Assembly (NCBI GenBank): GCA_949295505.1
Contig: CASFLH010000022.1
Coordinates: 1 to 40,573 of the forward strand
DNA length: 40,573 nucleotides
Origin: an uncultured Spirochaetales bacterium
GTDB taxonomy: Bacteria; Spirochaetota; Spirochaetia; Sphaerochaetales; Sphaerochaetaceae
Direction of reading: 5' to 3'
Shown: positions 40,340 to 40,573 of the stretch, piece after piece
Numbering within the stretch: the stretch's first letter is position 1
How the letters are laid out: each line of letters begins with the position of its first letter
The notes under the pieces: generated by a model
What the model was told of the DNA's origin: nothing
Seen by the model: only the letters and a program-made list of their open reading frames with translations
Database searches by the model: none
Program-made: the position numbers and the translations under genes

Positions 40340-40573
40340 AGATCCTCACAATGCAGGAGAATGCTTGCCCTTTGCAAATCCGTTTGGGTGTATGAGGCAT
40401 GGATTTGCAGTTAAGGATGCAACACTTGAAAACCTGAATTCTATTTCTACTAACTATGAAGGATACTCAACAAAAGTATAACTTCTTTAGTACAAAAGAA
40501 ATTTTCTATATTTGGCTTGACATATACTGATGATAATAATAACTATGCGAAAATAGCAACTAAACTTACTAAC
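40340..40573. other. Right-end segment without a confident gene
   Basis: The stretch is A+T-rich toward the edge. A plus-strand open frame through 40481, containing ECLPFANPFGCMRHGF and ending STKV, has no start codon with a ribosome site and may be a gene remnant. A TTGACA at 40517-40522 followed after 17 bp by TAACTA could be a rightward promoter for a gene beyond the window. Confidence 0.3.

Noticed and set aside
40263..40481. 72-codon plus-strand frame at the right end as a real gene
   Set aside because: Its start lies inside the DUF262 gene on the other strand, without a ribosome site; at most the C-terminal remnant of a lost gene.
1..40573. CRISPR arrays, insertion sequences, prophage or rRNA
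   Set aside because: No regularly spaced direct repeats, transposase, integrase, phage genes or rRNA segments were seen.

Overview
The window is a densely coded bacterial chromosome segment of about 50% G+C by eye. Its left end is the ribosomal and transcription block rpmG - tRNA-Trp - secE - nusG - rplK - rplA - rplJ - rplL, read leftward and cut inside rplL. No rRNA is present, so taxonomy is inference. Substrate-binding proteins whose N-termini mature near AxGSxE, the archaeal/clostridial-type split glutamate synthase and the many binding-protein sugar transporters best fit a host-associated spirochaete (Treponema/Sphaerochaeta-like). There is no insertion sequence, CRISPR array or rRNA.

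Layout. 1-3396: ribosomal block, with a leader upstream of rplK that imitates the L1-binding site of 23S rRNA. 3511-7307 (+): GntP-type permease and glycerate kinase separated by two terminator-like hairpins, then LrgA/LrgB-like membrane proteins behind a strong dyad; a convergent MgtC-family gene follows. 7994-16729 (-): a nine-gene carbohydrate operon with binding protein, two permeases, SorC-family regulator, P-loop kinase, class II aldolase, inositol-monophosphatase-family phosphatase, PfkB kinase and FGGY kinase, started by a near-consensus promoter and a 37-bp dyad. 16739-22536 (-): a second transporter (binding protein, fused double permease, ATPase) coupled to a phosphohexomutase, which suggests uptake of a hexose phosphate. 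22639-27463: KdgF-like cupin, tRNA-Thr, a duplicated-domain lipoprotein, a P1B metal ATPase divergent from a TetR regulator, and a GNAT acetyltransferase. 27511-38367: nitrogen-assimilation island. 38559-40286: a DUF262/DUF1524 protein of the GmrSD restriction type in visibly more A+T-rich DNA.

The most interesting system is the nitrogen island. glnA, an ANTAR-domain RNA-binding regulator and glnN (type III glutamine synthetase) form one operon. A three-subunit ferredoxin-type glutamate synthase plus asparagine synthetase form the divergent operon. CTP synthase (pyrG) converges on the latter. All three promoters (glnA, glutamate synthase, pyrG) have an 18-bp spacer and a predicted 63-67 nt leader of identical plan. 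A 4-5 bp hairpin with a hexaloop carrying A at position 1 and G at position 4 (the ANTAR signature) begins about 5-6 nt from the predicted RNA start. It overlaps, and so excludes, an intrinsic terminator placed just before the Shine-Dalgarno sequence. Known ANTAR targets have two tandem hexaloop hairpins; these leaders appear to have room for only one. The simplest reading is a compact antitermination switch by which the co-encoded ANTAR protein controls ammonium assimilation, glutamate and asparagine synthesis and CTP synthesis.
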